A stretch of 64,000 nt of DNA, taken from contig NZ_JAMQOP010000001.1 in NCBI RefSeq assembly GCF_031624495.1, forward strand, positions 1,364,001 through 1,428,000, written 5' to 3'. The position numbers and the translations under genes were made by a program. Within the stretch, counting starts at the first letter, position 1; every line of letters starts with the position of its first letter. Below are positions 63,141 to 64,000 of this stretch, one piece after another. A model generated the notes under the pieces. The model had not been told where the DNA came from and made no database searches. It was given only the letters and a program-made list of their open reading frames with translations. The DNA is from Halogeometricum sp. S1BR25-6. GTDB lineage: Archaea > Halobacteriota > Halobacteria > Halobacteriales > Haloferacaceae.

Positions 63141-64000
63141 TCAACCGACCCAGACGTCGGCGAAGGCGTCGAAGAAGTCGTCGCCGGTGTTCACGAGGAC
63201 GTGGTCCGCGCGGAGCGTCTCGGCCCGGTCGGCGACGGTGTCGACGTGCGCTTCGAGGCGGCGGCGGTACTGCTGGGCCAGGGACCCGCCGAAGTACGAC
63301 CGCCGGGACTCCTCGGATTCGGGGTCCTCGAAGATGGTGTCGCCCGAGACGCTCGGGTCGAGTTCGTCGGGCGCGAGCGTCTGGAGCAACAGCACGTCGT
63401 TGTCCCCGAGTGCGGCCACGGCGGCCTCCACCTCCTCGGGGTCGACGAGGAAGTCGCTGACGACGACGACGAGCGACCGCGAGCGGATACTGCTCTCGTA
63501 CTCCTCCAACGAGGCGACCAGGTCGGCCTCGTCGCGCAGTTCCGTCTCGTTCAGCAGGTCGACGACGCGGAGCAGGTCGCCGCGACTCGACCGTCCGGTG
63601 TCGAGGCGGAGCGGTCGGTCGCGGAACGTCGAGAACTGGAAGTCGTTGTTCTCCTCGACGGTGAGGTAGGCGAACCCGAGGCCGAGTTTCGCGCCGAACT
63701 CGAACTTGTGGGCGTCGCCCTCGCCGTAGTCCATCGACGCCGAGGTGTCGACGAGGACGTGGACGGTGAGATTCCGCTCCTCTTCGAACTGCTTGACGTA
63801 GTACTCCTCGGTGCGGGCGTACACCCGCCAGTCGATGAGTCGGGTGTCGTCGCCGGGGGCGTACCGCCGGTAGTCGCTGAACGTCAGTCCCTCGCCGACG
63901 CTCGGGGACTCCTGGTCGCCCTGCTGGAGGTCCTCGGAGACGCGCTTCAGCGAGGCGTCGAACCGCGCGAGTTCGGCGAAAAAGCCCGGGTCGATGGTCA
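63141..64000 (-). CDS. DUF58 domain protein (start codon cut by window edge)
   Basis: About 286 aa. The N-terminus TIDPGFFAELARFDASLKRV is in frame at the window edge; a codon xTG at 63999-64001 would be its start, so only one base is missing. Next come GEGLTFSDYRRYAPGDDTRL and IDWRVYARTEEYYVKQFEEE, then a vWA-like fold with MIDAS LVDTSASMDYG. DUF58/MoxR partners are usual, so a MoxR ATPase gene is expected just outside at the plus side. Confidence 0.88.
   Translation of the reverse strand, partial: TIDPGFFAELARFDASLKRVSEDLQQGDQESPSVGEGLTFSDYRRYAPGDDTRLIDWRVYARTEEYYVKQFEEERNLTVHVLVDTSASMDYGEGDAHKFEFGAKLGLGFAYLTVEENNDFQFSTFRDRPLRLDTGRSSRGDLLRVVDLLNETELRDEADLVASLEEYESSIRSRSLVVVVSDFLVDPEEVEAAVAALGDNDVLLLQTLAPDELDPSVSGDTIFEDPESEESRRSYFGGSLAQQYRRRLEAHVDTVADRAETLRADHVLVNTGDDFFDAFADVWVG

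Overview
The window is one continuous stretch of a haloarchaeal chromosome, probably from the Haloferacales. It has high GC, acidic proteins, Tat-type lipoprotein signals, TATA boxes of the CTTTATC type, Bat-type HTH regulators and a complete archaellum (arl/fla) plus chemotaxis (che) locus. I see no tRNA, rRNA, CRISPR array, insertion sequence or integrase, so this looks like core chromosome rather than an island.

Layout. 1-3475: PhoU-family regulator, LEA14-like secreted protein and small proteins. 3476-3960: gene-free but rich in hairpins. 3961-7243: proline catabolism (P5C dehydrogenase, Bat-type HTH regulator, proline dehydrogenase). 7308-12880: small hypotheticals, RIO-like kinase, UspA, acyl-CoA dehydrogenase and a PfkB sugar kinase. 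12885-13949: an actin-superfamily protein of the salactin/volactin kind. 14033-35521: the motility locus. 35569-47434: transporters, aldo/keto reductases, MscS channel, stress proteins, a nickel transporter with NikR, a cold-shock protein and a histidine kinase. 47454-53896: creatininase-family enzyme, acyl-CoA synthetase, a bactofilin-like membrane protein, an aldo/keto reductase and an MFS carrier. 53946-58386: extracytoplasmic redox module (SCO1, DUF7405-like, CBS, CcdA, TlpA, DsbA). 58497-64000: small housekeeping proteins, Nudix, RNA-binding protein, thioredoxin-like protein, EamA half-transporter, DUF389 protein and a DUF58 protein cut by the window edge.

Motility locus. Minus strand: an ArlD/E-type protein, cheY-cheC-cheD, and a DUF7500-type protein. 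Plus strand: a small winged-helix regulator, two tandem archaellins, then arlCE-F-G-H-I-J-cheF1 with overlapping or abutting ends. A divergent KaiC/ArlH-like ATPase lies between the archaellins and arlCE. Convergent to this is cheB-cheA-cheR-cheF2 on the minus strand, and cheW is divergent from cheB. Receptors (MCP/Htr) are not in the window. CheA phosphorylates CheY; CheR, CheB, CheD and CheC adapt the system; CheF1 and CheF2 are the archaeal adaptors that pass CheY-P to the ArlCE-containing motor.

Most notable finding. Six promoters in the motility locus share one composite element that I found by direct reading: a dyad of about 16-17 bp (left arm like GTATCA, four bases, right arm like TGATAAT), then exactly 12 bases, then a TATA-like hexamer. 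It precedes cheY, the ArlD/E gene, the archaellins, arlCE, cheW and, by reading the cheW copy on the other strand, cheB. A small HTH gene inside the locus has a related dyad upstream of itself and is the obvious candidate regulator. I know of no published description of this element, but could not search.
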